From Viola odorata (taxonomy: Eukaryota > Streptophyta > Magnoliopsida > Malpighiales > Violaceae), in contig OY829539.1 of NCBI GenBank assembly GCA_963691705.1, positions 250,501 to 314,500 on the forward strand: 64,000 bases of DNA, read 5' to 3'. The notes below the pieces were generated by a model, which saw only the letters and a program-made list of their open reading frames with translations, did no database searches and was not told where the DNA came from. Shown here piece after piece: positions 32,961 through 44,998 of the stretch (the stretch's first letter is position 1; the number at the start of each line of letters is the position of its first letter). A program made the position numbers and the translations under genes.

Positions 32961-33918
32961 TACGAGAAGCTCGTCCGATTAGAAAGCGTAGAAAGATGAC
33001 ACTAACAGATAGCGCGAAGAGGAGAGTGAACAAAGCTCATACAATTAAAGGGAAGGAGACTGGAAAGCTTAAAAGAAGAGCAATAACGACGGCGACGAGG
33101 ATGGATCAAGGATGAGTAGAGGTGTGGTTGTTGCTCTTATTACTAGTCGGCTAGGGTTGGGAAATTCAAGATAAGGAGAAAGAGGTGTATTTATATTGGG
33201 GTCGAATAAGTATTAAGCGGATCAAGTCGGTATTAAACGTATTTTGAAAACCCGACCCGCGATCGACCCGAACCCAAACATATGGGTCGATTATGTATTT
33301 GCCTACCCATAATTTTGGTTCTTTTCATGCTTTTTGTCGGAGACGGGCCAATGTACAACCTTGTGGTGGGAATGAAATAAGTTTTTTTTTTAATTATTTA
33401 ACTCGAATAGTATGTCATAAATACGACATGTCTCGAGCAACCGGCATAAATATAATAATATAATAAAATAAATAGTCCTTTGGAAAATAAGATGGGAAAG
33501 AAGGAAATTGCCTGGAGGATAAGATCCTAGTCGAGAGAGAGAGTAACGGAAGACACATCTCAGCTGAACAGCTCAACTCAACATAGTCGAAATTCCTAAT
33601 CTTCATCTCTCCCACCATCCTGTTCTCTTTTCTCTCTCTTTCTGCAGACTATGCAATCTGTAACTTTCTGAACAGAAAACAAAAGAAAAGGAGCAAAAAG
33701 GGTTGACCTGAGTTCTTATTAGTTTTCTCTCTCTTTCTTTCACCTCTGTTTATTATAGGATTTATTTATTATTATTATTATATATGGTATGATTTGTCTG
33801 TTTAATTATTAACACCAAATCAATAGTCTGGTCTGGTTTGGCACAAATGTGAAATCTGAAATCTGATGATTATGTTGTTTCATCAAATTCAAAAGCACCA
33901 TCGAATTCCAATCTCGAT
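32961..33918 (+). other. Upstream region of the glycoprotein-family gene
   Basis: No gene found. The stretch includes CT/GA-rich sequence at 33610-33760 (TCTCTCTTTCT repeats), typical of plant core promoters and 5' leaders, and an AT-rich run at 33760-33800. The transcription start cannot be placed. Confidence 0.4.
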
Positions 33919-36141
33919 ATGAACAGTGCGGAGTCCACCGTGAACGTTGCTGCAACTGCCATCGTCTCCGCCGAGTCTCGAATCCAGCAGCAGCCAACTG
34001 CTGCTGTTCAGGTAACAATCACACCCACCCACCCACCCACCCACCAAATGATTTCTACTTTCTATTTTGATTTGATTTGACTTGACTTTTGACTGTTTGA
34101 GTGTTAAATTTCCTTTAATTGAACATCATATATCAAAGATTCATTATTTATTTTGTTTGTTGGAGATGAAAGCTTGGATCTTTCTTTCATTCTTCTCTGC
34201 AATCTTCGCTCCTTCTTTCAATTGATAGATTATTAGTATTAAATAATTATGTACGCTACCTTCCTTGTCCAAAAAGCTGAGCTAATGCCTATATAATCCA
34301 AGTAGAATGCCTAGTTGTAGCTTTTGGAGATCAAATCCAAGTTTTTTTATTCCTCTTTCTTTTTTGCTTCATGTACATACATACGTACGTACGTATATAA
34401 AGTAGCACTAGCAGTACAGTACAAGCATCCACATTAGTTCTTTTTTCTATGGGAAATGGATCACTTTAGAGTTTAGATGGATGGGCAGCCAATCCATTAG
34501 GCAACCCTTCCAATTACTATGATTCCTATTACCAAGTAAGGACTCACTTACTACAGTATATTCTACTCAAGAGGAGATTCATCTTTTTGAGTGGATCCGA
34601 TCCATTTCATCTAAATTTTTTACACACACATATATATATATACTTCAAATTAATTTAACTCCTTCATCCTTTTTCCCATTTGAAACCAGAAAAGAAGATG
34701 GGGTGGCTGCTGGAGTCTATACTGGTGCTTCGGTTCTAAAAAAAGTAACAAACGAATTGGTCATGCTGTCCTTGTTCCTGAACAACCAGAGGTAGCAGGA
34801 GCTATAGCACCTTCCGCGTACAATCAAACTCCTTCAACTGCCCTTGTATTTCCCTTTATTGCTCCTCCTTCTTCTCCCGCTTCATTCCTCCAATCTGATC
34901 CCCCTTCCGCCACCCAGTCACCAGCAGGATTTCTCTCCCTCACCTCTCTTACTGTGAATTCCTACTCTCCAGGTGGACCTGCAAATATTTTTGCTATAGG
35001 ACCTTATGCACATGAAACCCAACTAGTTACACCTCCTGTGTTTTCTGCTTTTACCACACAACCATCCACTGCTCCTTTTACTCCACCACCTGAATCAGTA
35101 CAACTGACTACACCATCTTCCCCTGAAGTTCCATTTGCTCAACTCTTGACTTCATCTTTGGAGCGCGCTCGAAGAAACAGTGGCACCAATCACAAGTTCG
35201 CTTTATCACATTATGAATTCCACTCCTATCACCTGTACCCAGGAAGTCCAGGTGGGCAACTCATCTCACCAGGATCTGCAATTTCGAATTCAGGAACATC
35301 ATCACCTTTTCCTGATAGACACCCTATTTTTGAGCTCCGTATGGGGGAAGCTCGGAAGCTCTTGGGAATTGAACATTTTGCTTCTCGAAAATGGGGTTCA
35401 CGACAGCCTTCTGGATCTGTCACACCTGATGGCGTGGGACTAGGTTCAAGACTTGGTTCTGGTTGTGCCACCCCTGATGGTGTTTGGTTGGTTGGTTCTG
35501 GAGCTGTGACTCCTGACGTGCTGGGGCTAGGTTCAAGGCTTGGGTCTGGAGCTGTGACTCCAGATGTTGCAGGTCTCCGTTCAAGGCTTGGCTCAGGATC
35601 TTTGACACCCGACTGTGTGGGGCCTGCATCTCACGATGGTTTCCTTTTGGACAACCAGATTTCTGATGTTGCATGCCTTGTCAATTCAGGAAATGGATAT
35701 ACAACTGATGAAATTGTTGTTAATCATAGAGTCTCATTTGAGTTGAGTGGTGAAGAGTTTGCGCGTTGTCTTCAGAATAAGTCTGCGGTAACAGTTGGAA
35801 CTATCTCAGGAACTTCTCAGGACGCGAAGGCAGAGAATGAAATAAAAAGTTGCAGTGCACCGATGACTGACAAATGTTGTTTGCAGATTGATGAAGTTTG
35901 TGATGAAATACTTGAAAAACCTTCTGTAGAAATGGAAGAGGAGCTTCACCATGGAAAGCATTGTCCCATCAGACTTGGATCATCAGTGAAGGAGTTCAAC
36001 TTTGATAACTCAAAAGAAGAAGTCCGTGAAAAGAAATCTGTAAGGTCTGGGTGGTGGGCCAATGAAACAATTACTTCGAAGGAAGCTAGGCATGCCGGCA
36101 ATTGGTCTTTCTTCCCATTTCTACAGTCAGAGGTAAGTTGA
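33919..36141 (+). CDS. Plant 'hydroxyproline-rich glycoprotein family' protein (At5g52430/At4g25620-like)
   Basis: Two coding exons: 33919-34011 (MNSAESTVNVAATAIVSAES..., 31 codons, phase 0, donor AG|GTAACA) and 34690-36141 (acceptor CCAG), giving about 514 aa. The start is the first ATG after an in-frame TGA. Conserved family blocks in order: RRWGGCWSLYWCFGSKKS (Cys/Trp-rich), IGHAVLVPE, a long Pro/Ser-rich stretch with FPFIAPPSSPASFLQSDPPS and GPYAHETQLVTPPVFSAFTT, then SSPEVPFAQLLTSSL, and NWSFFPFLQSE at the end. A short SRLGSG-VTPD repeat lies at residues ~290-350. No signal peptide is evident despite the family name, so a cell-wall role is not supported. Function unknown. The stop lies in GAGGTAAGTTGA: if GTAAGT were used as a donor the protein would continue in another exon. 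A polyadenylation-like AATAAA lies at about 36430. Confidence 0.92.
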
Positions 36142-37296
36142 TGTGGTTAATTTTCTGGTAGTGAACATGTAAACCGTCAGATGCAGGTCTGAAGCGATTT
36201 CTGTTATATAGTTCACCATGTCAGGGATTTCATGATCAACAGCAGCTCAGGTGGATGCGCTATTATCCTCTTGTGCACTAAGATGGACTTAGAGATGGAC
36301 GTAGGTTTCAGGGAACACTATTTAGGAACTGATAGAGCATTCTTTTTTCTCCTGTTGTTATACAAAAATTAGTCATTTGAGTATAGGTTTCATGTTATGT
36401 TATGGACTAGTTTCTCCTTACTTTGTGTAGTAATAAAAGAAGTCTGAACCAACATGTCCGAACTCTGAACCAACAATACTTCGGGGAAGTCCATTTGCAA
36501 TCTTTTTCTGCTGTCTAATTTGATTCACTACCTTCAGAAGTTTGTCACAAATTCCTCGATAAATTTTGTGCCTTTCATCTTGCATCCCTTATGTTCTTTT
36601 GTTTATCAAACCTTATACCAAACAACACTGATGCATTTTTTCGCGATCAACCACCTCCAATGCATCGAGTCCTATCAAAATCGGTTTATAATTTTTAAAA
36701 CTTCTTTGGATTTTTTTTCTTCATTTTCCATTTTCTTAGTTACATGAGCTATAACATATTTGTGACATCTTTCCAACAAAATTTTATATTTTTTTCAATC
36801 TTCTATTTCTCTGATTTTGTTGAACAAAGTTCGAAATTACAATTTTTGAAAAACTATAGGTTTAAATTGCATTTTAAAATTATAAAACTCGAAGTAGAAG
36901 ATTTCAAAAATTAGTATTTTTATATATCTTATTCTAAAATTTACAAAAAATTAGAATAAAAAAACTATTTTATCCAAGTGTAGCACCTACTTGAAATGAT
37001 TAAAAGTATTTTTAAATACCGTATTATAATTGGAAAAAATGTAATTGTGACTTCAAATTTGTAAGATTCATTTATAATGAAATAAACTCTTGGATACCGA
37101 ACAACGTCTTATTGCTTTGAAAAAAGAAATGAATAAAATTAAAATCATAAAAAATAATTGATTTTAGTTCACGGAAATGATAGTGTTGAGATTCTTTTTT
37201 TTCCCTATGATTCGATTTTTTTTAATCTCTCCTATTTCTTTATTTTTTTAATTATTAGAAATTATTCTTTAAAAAATTGTTGTTTAATGTAGGTTA
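36142..37296. other. 3' UTR and AT-rich intergenic DNA
   Basis: The first ~300 bp are presumably 3' UTR. The rest is AT-rich, without repeats or coding signal that I can support. Confidence 0.5.
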
Positions 37297-37771
37297 GAGT
37301 TTTAGAAGGTTAATACACCCCGGTTTCAAATATTTATCATTTTATTTTGATTAGTCCCAAAAATAAAATTATTTTTATTAGTCTCAAACGTTTTATCCGT
37401 TAGTTTAATATAATCTCAATTGTTAAAAAAAATAACGGAAATAAACTCCGTTAGATTTAAATATTTGAATATATATTTTTACATATTTGCCCCTGACACA
37501 GTTCGTTGAAGAAGAAAGAAAAAAAAAGAGTGAAGATTCATATACCAAACAAGTTGGTTTCATAGCAATCCGACTAAATGGGAATAAAGATCAAATCTAG
37601 AACATGCCTAGCAATCAAAAGAGATAATCAATTATCTATTATTAATTGTAGATCCTATCATACCCACCGTCGCCCCTTCTTTCTCCACCAACACCGCCTT
37701 TACAATCCTATCATACCCACCGCCGCTCCCCCCTATCAAATCCGAACTCTCTATATTTCAAGAGCCCTATA

Positions 37772-38150
37772 ATGGCCATTGCTTTGATCTCAAGGTCCTC
37801 TCCTCTCTTCGCTCTTCCCAAGCAAAATTCTTCATCTTTCTTCTCTAAACCCTTTCCCTTCACAGTCAAAACCCACCTCTCTTTCCTTCACCTCCATCAA
37901 GGTAATTAATTAACCCATTTTGAAGTTCTTTTCGGGGCATTTTTTTGGTTATGCTTATATGATAGTGTTGCATTTTGTAATGTTTAGTTTGTGTCTGTTT
38001 CTTTGTGTTTGTAGATAGAGGGGAATGAAATTGTGGAAACAAGTGATGAGAAAGTGGATGGGAAGAAGATATTTGTGGCTGGAGTTACGGCTGGGAGTAC
38101 TGGTAAGAGGATTGTGGAGCAGCTGCTGGCTTAAGGGTTTTGAGGTTAAA
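37772..38150 (+). pseudogene. Captured fragment of a chloroplast NAD(P)-binding Rossmann-fold gene (At2g34460-like)
   Basis: Exon 1 (37772-37901) encodes MAIALISRSSPLFALPKQNS and a Ser/Phe-rich continuation like a chloroplast transit peptide. Intron 37902-38014 has GT..AG borders. Exon 2 (38015-38150) reads IEGNEIVETSDEKVDGKKIF, VAGVTAGSTGKRIVEQLLA, matching the glycine-rich nucleotide-binding start of this SDR-like family. A codon-size insertion disturbs the GATGSTG motif, and an extra T after LLA creates a stop, so the fragment is dead. The retained intron shows capture at the DNA level. Confidence 0.78.
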
Positions 38151-39117
38151 GATGTGTTAGAGGGGGTAAATTTGTAAAAAAATGTATTAAAATACTCAAA
38201 TTTAACGGATTTTTTATTTCTGTCACTGTTTTTTTAATAGATGGGACTATATTAAACTAACAGATAAAATATTTGAGATCAAAAAAATAAAAATAAAAAT
38301 GTTTGGGACTAACTAAAATAAAATGACAGACATTTGGGACTGTTGCTACTCAATTTTAATTTTTCGTCAAAAAAAAATCGCATTTTTATCGTCAATTTTC
38401 TAAAGTCGTATTTCTGTTTATTTTCGTTCATCTGTTATTTATTTTTATGCCTCATGCCATTTAAATTTTATTTCGTAGTTTTTTCATACTTTTATTATTT
38501 TTTCGTTCAAACTCGTATCAGTTCCGAGTAAAATTTCTCGAAACTAATGATCGAACATTTTTCGTTCATTAACTACTTGTTTTTTATTATTATTTTAATT
38601 CACGTCATTTCGTTTCATTTCGCTCAATTTATATTTTAGCAATTTTCACGTTCAAACTTTTATCGCTTACAAGCGAATTTTTATCGAACTATATAGCGAG
38701 CTTTTCGTCGTTCACTGTGTGCTAATTATTTTATTTTATTTTATTCTACATTTTAACAATTTTGGTTTGAATTTTTATTCATTTTTTGGAGAAAATTGCT
38801 CGTACCATCGGCTCGAACTAAAAAATAATCAAAGGGAGAGTCAACTTTGATCTCAACCGTTGATCTGGTTGACCAAAGGAAGTCAACCAAGATCAAACGG
38901 TTGAGATATTTACCACGTCATTTTCCTCCTACCACCTTTGGTTCATGCACGGAGACAAGAACCAGACACGATCATCCTCAGCCAAGCACCCTCTGCAAAT
39001 CACTCGAAGCTTCCATTCTCCTTCAGCCACACAACCGACACCAGCTGCCTCATCACTCGTCATCGCTCCGATAGTCATCGCGCCGACGTCATCCTCGCCT
39101 CAATCGACTCAAACGCC

Positions 39118-39125
39118 TATAAATA
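39118..39125 (+). promoter_or_regulatory. TATA box of the solo LTR
   Basis: TATAAATA in context ACGCCTATAAATAGCGAG. There is a single copy, unlike the duplicated promoter in the LTR at 5290. Confidence 0.65.
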
Positions 39126-39851
39126 GCGAGCAAACGACCTCATTTTTCTTCACCAATTCACAAACGAAATCAAGCACACACTCTCTCTAAATTTATTCTC
39201 ACACTACAGCTGCTTGCTTAACAAAGGTTGAAGCTTGTTTTCAACTTATTTAAATTTCATTTTTAAGCGGTTTTAGTGCCAAATTTTCCAATCAATTAAT
39301 CGTTCATGTTTTGAAGAAATAAATTGTTGTTTTGCTTTTAATGAATTACTGCTACTGTTTTAAGTTAATTTCGCTGGTTTAATTCGTTTAATTGCTTGCT
39401 ACTTTGGTTTAATTTCGAAGGTTGATTTTAATTCATTTCGCTTGCTTTTATTTGATAAATTGCTTACTGTTTTTTGATTAATTGAACTGTTATTCGACCG
39501 GTTTGATTTGTTGTTTCGTTGGGTCTGTTTTGGTCGGATTGCTCGTCTGTTTCGTCCGTTGGTTGTGTCTTTGGTCGCCAGCAATGGCGCCGACGACCCA
39601 AGGAAGGAGACGACCTATTTGAGAGGGAAGGAAAAGGCCGGGTTTGATCTGGTTTGGTTAGTATTGGGCTTGACCATTCTTGGCCCAAGCGGGGAAAAAA
39701 AAAGAGAGAAGCTTGGCCCATCTGCTTGGATACTGTGATGTGCCCGCACAGTGGGCCCAGCTGGTAGGCCTAATTTCTCAGCAGCCAATGGGTCGTGCCA
39801 ATTTTTGGCCCATCGCATTATTTTTCGTGCGTATTAATTATATGTTCGCAC

Positions 39852-40291
39852 CAGTGTTTTAAAAACCGACCCAACTGACCCGTTGAACCGGATTCAACCA
39901 GGTTCAACCGAGGTTCGATCGGATTGACCCGTTGGTACAATGTGAACCGTTCACTCAGCGAACCGTTCGAGCTTAGATGATTGAACCAGATAAAATCGGA
40001 TTGAACCGGTGTCTATAATGGGCCGATCCATGCCTGTAATGGGCCGATCCATGCCTGTAATGGGTCGGCCCATCAAATTTTCTATATTGAAAAAATTAAA
40101 AAAAATTAAAAAAAATTTAAAAATCCAAAACGGCGTCGTTTTGGTTTGACATCGACCCAACCGGGTCGACCGGTTTTTTCCGGTTCGATTGCAGGTCCGG
40201 TCCAAAAGCTGAACCAACCCGAAATCCTCCTTGGGTCACCAGTTTACCGGTCCAACTGTCGGGTCGGGTCGGGCTGGTTTTTAAAACACTG
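39852..40291. mobile_element. hAT MITE (440 bp) inside the solo LTR
   Basis: TIRs CAGTGTTTTAAAAACCGACC and the inverted GGCTGGTTTTTAAAACACTG. TSD GTTCGCAC is perfect on both sides (39844-39851, 40292-40299). The subterminal GAACCG/GGTTCGATCGGAT sequence resembles the hAT at 23340, its likely autonomous relative. It contains a 20-bp direct repeat ATGGGCCGATCCATGCCTGT. No coding capacity. Confidence 0.93.
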
Positions 40292-41329
40292 GTTCGCACT
40301 ATTTAATTAATTATTTTTGCATGCTTTCAAATGTTTAAATAATTATTTTGCTTGTGTTTAATTGTTAAAATTAAATGTTTTGTTTGCTTGCGATAATTGT
40401 TAAATATTTATTTACTTATTTATCGCTTGTTATTTCTCGTACTAATAATCTCGGCTTTGTAGGATAAAATCATCGACAACTCTTCACAAGTACACCTTTC
40501 TCACCCTTTTATTTATTTCGACGTTTTTTGCACATATATACTTGTATGCATGACTATTTAGAAATGTTAGAATTTAATTCGTTTATTGGGCATGATCACT
40601 AAATTAGAATTTTTTATGATTTTCAAGCATGATTTAAACACCTCTTTTATCTGGTAACAATTTTGGATGTGACTCGGGTGCCTAATACCTTCCCAAGTCC
40701 ATAATACGACCCCGCATCGCTGTTCTCGGGTTTAGACCTCTTTTTGTGCCTTATAATTTTTTATTTGTATGCCATGACAATAGATTCCCTAGACCTTAGA
40801 CAAAAATAGGGTGGCAACTTCATTGCATTATGTGAGATGAGTCCAATTTTGTCTCACATCTATTCCGAACCGCGTAGCATAAAAATTTCAAAAGGGGGTG
40901 CGATAGGGACCGGAGGCTGTACTAACCCGAGTTTTAGATGAAAATTCTAACAACATGAATTAAAGTTGGGGTAATGACATTTTACACCCCGTACTCGACC
41001 GAAATTGACATTGTACACCTCTAACGAAAAAAAGAGCCATAATAAACCCTCTACTCTCCAAAATTGACATTTTATACCATCTATTAATACGTGTCAGTTA
41101 AATGCTGACGTGAACTTTATTTTTGAATTTTTTTCCTTTTATTAAATATGTGTCATTCCTGCAAGCATTTCCACCTCATAAAATAATTAAAAAAATATAT
41201 AAAAAAATAAAACATTTTCTTTTTACTTTTACCTTCCTTATCCTCCCATAACTCCTCCTCCTATCTTATACCTCTTCTTCCTAGGACATTGAACAAACAA
41301 TTTACAACCACTATTTTTCTAGATTTTAA

Positions 41330-42185
41330 ATTAATTACATTTTTTATTTTATTTATTTACATCATTTTTATATTACATTTTTTGGATTTTATCAATTAAT
41401 TATATTATTTATTGGATTTTTAAATTTATTTATTTATTTTTCTTATTTAATTATATTATTTTTTTGGATTAATTAAATTAATTTTATTATTTTTCTATAA
41501 TTTTTACATTAAATTAATTACATTTGTTTGGATATTTTACATTATTTTCTGAAATTTTTACATTAAATTAATTACTTTTTTTGGATATTTTACATTAAAA
41601 TAATTATATTATTTTTTTAGATTTTTAAATTAATTAAAGCATTTTTTCTAGATTAATTACATTATTTTTATGGATTTTAAAAATTAATTATGTTATTTTT
41701 CTAGATTTTTAAAATAATTACATTATTTTTATGGATTAATTAAATTAATTGTACTATTTTCCGTATTTGTTACATTAAATTAATATCTTTTTTTACTGGA
41801 TATTTTATATTAAATTAATTATATTATTTTTCTGGATTTTTTAAATTAATTACATTATTTTTCTTATTTAATTACATTATTTTTATGGATTAATTAAATT
41901 AATTTTATTATTTTTTTGTATTTTTACATTAAATAATGACATTATTTTTTTCTAGATATTTTATATTAAATTAATTATATTATTTTTCTGGATTTTAAAA
42001 ATAAATTACATTATTTTATTGGATTTTTAAATTATTGTTTATTTAATTGCGTTCTTTTTTTGTATTAAATTAATTACACTATTTTTCTGAATTTTAAATT
42101 AATTATATCATTTTTCTAGATTAATTATATTGTTTTTCTGAATTTTTTAATTAATTATATTATTTTATTATTATTTTATATTTTT
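41330..42185. repeat. AT-rich degenerate repeat inside the MULE
   Basis: Many variants of ATTATTTTTCTGGATTTTTA and AAATTAATTA in tandem without a fixed period. Non-coding. Confidence 0.8.
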
Positions 42186-42317
42186 TAATTATTTTGTGAG
42201 GTGTGAATGCTTACAAGTATGATGAGAGGAAAAATATATCATAAATAAAGTCCACGTCAGCATTTAACTGCCACGTACTAACGGAGGGTGTAAAATGTTA
42301 ATTTTGGCGAGTAAAAT

Positions 42318-43373
42318 TAGGGGTGTCAAAACGGGTCTGCGGAACGGACCCGACCAGACCCGAGATTTTTGGGTCGGGACCAGACCCGGTCCCGACTAAA
42401 AACGGGACCAATTTCTAGTCCCGGTCCCGACCCGTATAAGAATCCGGGCCCCCGGGTCCAGACCCGAGAAAAAAGTTTCCTTTTTTTTTAAAGGAGCCCG
42501 CAATAAATAAGCGAGAAAAATATTACCAGCAATCAACATTTCCCATACAATCATAACAACTCTTGAAACCAAATCATAGTTTCCTACTGCAAAAGTTGAA
42601 TAAATCCAAAAAACACTCAAAAGCAAAGAGGAGAAAATGAAATCCATTCCATAATCCTTTTCTATTCTATGTTAAACTCACTTCTTCTTCTTCTTATGAC
42701 AGACAAATTCCATTTCACTAACCCATCAAAGTTACTCTATTTTCCATCTAGAAACTAGAATTTGATTCTAATACTAAGAATAGTGAACAGAGTACACCTT
42801 TGACCAGATTCTAAAAGATGAGAACACAAGAGACAACCAGGGAGTGAGGAAGATTGAGGATGGTGTGAAGGAGGAGAAGGAGAAGCGTGAAAGTGAAAAA
42901 AAAATTAACTACAAGATAAGATCATCACACTTACAAGCTTAATCGCAACCTCCTCATTTGTCTGGATATTATTACCTACCAAGAAAACACCGCAAATTAA
43001 CTACAATATACAAAAAAGTGAGAGATGAATACAACTGAAATAATAATCAACAAACCGAGATAGATCTCTCCGAATGACCCGCGGCGATGAGAGTGAGGCG
43101 TGGTGGAGAACGGAGCGACGATGAGAATGAGGCGTGCGGCGATGAGAGTGAGGGGTGCGGCGTGGCGGAAGGGAAATGAAATTGGAACACAGTGTTAGGA
43201 ACCTAGGTTTTTTTTTTTAATTTTGCGAGGTCCGACCCGGCCAAACCCGAGATTTTCGGGTCGGGACCAGACCCAGTCCCGACCCAAAATGGGACCAAAA
43301 TTGGTCCCAGAATCGGCCCGAAACCTCGGGTCCGGGACGGGTCTGCGGGTCTGGTCCCGTTTTGACACCCCTA
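42318..43373. mobile_element. Non-autonomous hAT element (1056 bp)
   Basis: TIRs TAGGGGTGTCAAAACGGGTC and the inverted TCCCGTTTTGACACCCCTA. TSD AGTAAAAT on both sides (42310-42317, 43374-43381). Subterminal arrays of GACC(C)GA / GGGTCGGGACC are typical transposase-binding repeats. No transposase. It shares the TAGGGGTGT end with the element at 49676. Confidence 0.93.
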
Positions 43374-43677
43374 AGTAAAATTATGGCTTTTTTTTCTGTT
43401 AGAAGTGTAAAATGTTAATTTCGGTCGAGTATAGGATGTAAAATGTCATTACCTCATTAAAGTTGGATAAGTTTCGATAGGGTCCAAACACAAGAGACTA
43501 AGGTGTAGAATTGCATATATCTCAAGAATCTTATAATATTTTACCCATTGAATTTTAGTTCGATATTTAGATAATTTGATTTTTTTATTATTAATTATCA
43601 CTACAATAATACTGATCGAACACCTTACCTACGTCGTAAAAAGAACATATACTAAATAATTGAGTTATAACCCCACG

Positions 43678-43934
43678 CAAGGACGGATCCAGCCCCGACG
43701 AGGGTGGGCTGGGTTGGATGAATTTTTTTTTTGTATTGGGCTTGGGCCGGAAGAAAAAAAAATTAATGAGGCTTAGTGGCTCACCCAACCCACACCCAAA
43801 TCCCTAACCCCCAAATCTCTGCTCCATCTCTACCGCCATCGCCCTCGCAATCCCAACCAAACCCTCTAAAATCAACTGCCATCGTTGCTGCCATCAGGTA
43901 ATTAATTATTCATATTCTTTATACTTTTTATTTT

Positions 43935-43970
<36 letters not shown>

Positions 43971-44539
43971 CTTGTACAGTACAAATATTTGATATTAATA
44001 TGCTAATTGTATTAATATTTTTTTTATAGATATGGACAAATATTTGATTAAACCATCTACTCAAGCACCATTGATATCATCAAATGTTGGTTTAAATGAA
44101 AGTGAAGAACGACTTGCGAAGAAGTCGAAGAGATTTTTAGAAGTTGATTTGAAAAACCTTCCTATTGATCCAGGTATGCGACCACAAATTGTAGCATATC
44201 ATCCTAATGATCGGGATCAAATTCATAGAGCTTATATGTTGAAAGGTTCTTGTCAACCACGAGACATAGAGTTTCCTAAAACATTAATTGGAAGTATTCA
44301 ACGACGTTTTAATCCTAAATGGTATGATGAATTTGGTAATTGGTTGAAGTATAGTTCGTCCAAAAATGCAATTTTTTGTTTATGTTGTTATTTGATGGGT
44401 TCGGAGAATGGAGACCAAGGAGGGGGTGGTGTTTTTCGTTCAGCTCGCTTACTTTCCCTTTAAAATACTCCAAAAAAAAATTTCAGCGGCGCTGCCCCGA
44501 ATCCCCGCCCCCTGAAAATAATTCCTGGATCCGTCCCTG
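43678..44539 (+). mobile_element. Deletion-derivative hAT with TTF-type zinc-finger ORF
   Basis: TIRs CAAGGACGGATCCAG and CTGGATCCGTCCCTG. TSD ACCCCACG/ACCTCACG with one mismatch (43670-43677, 44540-44547). It contains the N-terminal part of a transposase only, so it is an internally deleted element. An (AT)n microsatellite sits at about 43938-43968. Confidence 0.88.
44032..44463 (+). pseudogene. N-terminal fragment of a TTF-type zinc-finger hAT transposase
   Basis: 143 aa starting MDKYLIKPSTQAPLISSN. The TTF zinc-finger region is visible as FPKTLIGSIQRRFNPKWYDE and WLKYSSSKNAIFCLCCYLMG, matching plant zinc-finger MYM-type/hAT proteins. The open frame then runs into non-homologous sequence and stops. 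The DDE core and dimerization domain are deleted. It may still encode a short DNA-binding protein, which could act as a repressor if expressed (inference). Confidence 0.82.
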
Positions 44540-44998
44540 ACCTCACGTACATATTTGAATGTTATTAGAACAACTTTTCAATGACTAAATTTTTTTTTAT
44601 ACATCACCTAATATTTAGGTCTCTTTTCTAACCCAACTAATTTGATTACAATTGTGAAACTAAAAATCTATATTCTTATTTTTCTTGACGAAATTGAAAT
44701 TTTTAAAGAAGTCAGTCAAATCCATCGGACTCCTCACCATCTAAGCTCCCGTTGGTGAGTGAGTTGTGTGCCAATCTATGAACAATAAATAATTTAAATT
44801 GCCATAAGAAATGGGACAAAACTATAGGGGAAAAAAACTGCTTAAAATTAAATAACCCAAAATCAAGGTAAATCCCCGGTCAAGAAAAAACAAACCCTAG
44901 AACAAGACGAACAAGGGTTCTCTAGGAGGTATTAAGAAGCAAAGCAAGCCTAAGTATAAACTCCTCCTCCTCAACAAAACAACACCACCGTTTCTCCC

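Larger units (their letters stand above)
38341..40905 (+). mobile_element. Solo LTR of the Ogre family (2565 bp including a MITE)
   Basis: It starts TGTTGCTACTCAATTTTAAT and ends GGGGGTGCGATA. GGGAC flanks both sides (38336-38340 and 40906-40910), a 5-bp TSD. No internal element sequence is present, so it arose by LTR-LTR recombination. It shares the U5 block GTGCCTAATACCTTCCCAAG through GGGTGGCAACTTCATT with the other Ogre LTRs. Confidence 0.93.
37307..40928 (+). mobile_element. Pack-MULE with captured gene fragment, interrupted by a solo LTR
   Basis: The left end reads AGGTTAATACACCCCGGTTT, and the right end, read in reverse, GGTTAGTACAGCCTCCGGTC. Inverted similarity continues for roughly 200 bp (TTAGTCCCAAA, TTAGTTTAATAT, TCCGTTA blocks at 37320-37470 and 38165-38340). 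It is flanked by GAGTTTTAGA on both sides (37297-37306 and 40929-40938), a 10-bp TSD typical of Mutator elements. The right TIR is split at 38340 by the solo LTR. Interior: a piece of a host gene and no transposase. Confidence 0.9.
40969..43455. mobile_element. Non-autonomous MULE with nested hAT MITE
   Basis: Long TIRs of about 80 bp: GGTAATGACATTTTACACCC at left and the inverted GATGTAAAATGTCATTACC at right. Both contain CGACCGAAATT-ACATT and a stretch ending GCCATAAT. Inner inverted copies of GTTAAATGCTGACGTG lie at about 41095 and 42255. TSD ATTAAAGTTG (40959-40968 and 43456-43465). About 1.4 kb without the nested element, non-coding. Confidence 0.92.

Noticed and set aside
33200..33300. 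GAAAACCCGACCCGCGATCG stretch as another hAT end
   Set aside because: Similar in style to the hAT ends but no inverted partner or 8-bp duplication was found nearby.
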